This document shows positions 5,720 through 5,838 of a DNA stretch of 5,838 bases, one piece after another (positions within the stretch are counted from its first letter, which is position 1; each line of letters starts with the position of its first letter). Origin of the DNA: DATKDU01 sp035512595 (GTDB lineage: Bacteria > Planctomycetota > Planctomycetia > Pirellulales > Pirellulaceae). The position numbers were made by a program, and so were the translations under genes. Under the pieces are notes generated by a model. That model made no database searches and was not told the DNA's origin. It worked only from the letters and a program-made list of their open reading frames with translations. The stretch is from positions 1 through 5,838 of the forward strand of contig DATKDU010000234.1 of NCBI GenBank assembly GCA_035512595.1. The letters run 5' to 3'.

Positions 5720-5838
5720 TCAAGGGGTGTTTAGCAGGCATGGGGCTGGGTTCCAGGGGGAGTTTTGCTTGAGCATGGTGTTGAGGATGACAAGCAGTTT
5801 GCGCATGCAGGCGGTGAGGATGACTTTGGGTCGTTTGC
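5720..5838 (-). CDS. IS110-family transposase, C-terminal 38 residues only (runs off window)
   Basis: Read on the minus strand from the right edge, the frame gives KRPKVILTACMRKLLVILN, then TMLKQNSPWNPAP, then a short tail ending in a TGA at 5720-5722. The segment LTACMRKLLVILNxMLK-x-x-(S/T)PW is the characteristic C-terminus of IS110/IS1111 transposases (DEDD RuvC-like recombinases with a Transposase_20 domain). The start and the catalytic part lie outside the window, so intactness cannot be judged. These elements use a structured guide (bridge) RNA encoded in their non-coding end. In the IS1111 subgroup that end is downstream of the transposase, which here would fall at or below 5719. The element's own boundary is probably between about 5686 and 5719, but no terminal repeat is clear. 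Confidence 0.85.
   Translation of the reverse strand, partial: KRPKVILTACMRKLLVILNTMLKQNSPWNPAPCLLNTP

Noticed and set aside
5265..5741. A 158-codon minus-strand open frame across the DUF3185-like gene and the MITE-like element
   Set aside because: It is antisense to a well-supported gene, passes through both terminal repeats of the inserted element and has no recognisable domain.

Overview
The window looks like a stretch of a planctomycete chromosome (phylum Planctomycetota; order not resolvable). The evidence is a GC-rich ECF sigma factor lying directly before a giant Ser/Thr kinase with C-terminal TPRs, which is a gene pair typical of that phylum, together with the sequence style of both proteins and small interspersed palindromic repeats.

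Layout. Positions 1-170 are non-coding 3' flank with one short hairpin and a partial repeat copy. Positions 171-4412 (minus strand) hold a two-gene operon: an ECF sigma factor (3774-4412) is followed after 12 bp by a 1196-aa membrane-anchored eukaryotic-like Ser/Thr kinase with about 11-12 TPR units (171-3761). Positions 4477-4813 (plus strand) hold a frameshifted, internally deleted remnant resembling the N-terminal part of an ISKra4-like transposase. Positions 4814-5289 have no gene but are dense in inverted repeats. Positions 5290-5520 (plus strand) encode a 76-aa two-helix membrane protein resembling DUF3185, with a clear ribosome binding site. Positions 5541-5675 are a 135-bp element with terminal inverted repeats and an exact 10-bp target duplication, a MITE-like insertion placed inside a small palindrome. 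Positions 5720-5838 (minus strand) are the last 38 codons of an IS110-family transposase that continues past the right edge.

How it works together. The sigma factor and kinase probably form one signalling unit in which the kinase reads a signal through its extracytoplasmic or TPR part and acts on transcription through the sigma factor; the sequence shows the linkage, not the mechanism. The right half (4470-5838) is accessory DNA shaped by repeated mobile-element insertion around one small membrane-protein gene.

The observations most worth a second look are the MITE-like element with its palindromic target next to an IS110 end, a planctomycete-style repeat that has become coding sequence in the kinase-domain insert (with a partial copy just past the gene's 3' end), the sharp fall in GC across the TPR half of the kinase, and the nested inverted repeats at 4848-5146. 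I see no clearly new multi-gene system.
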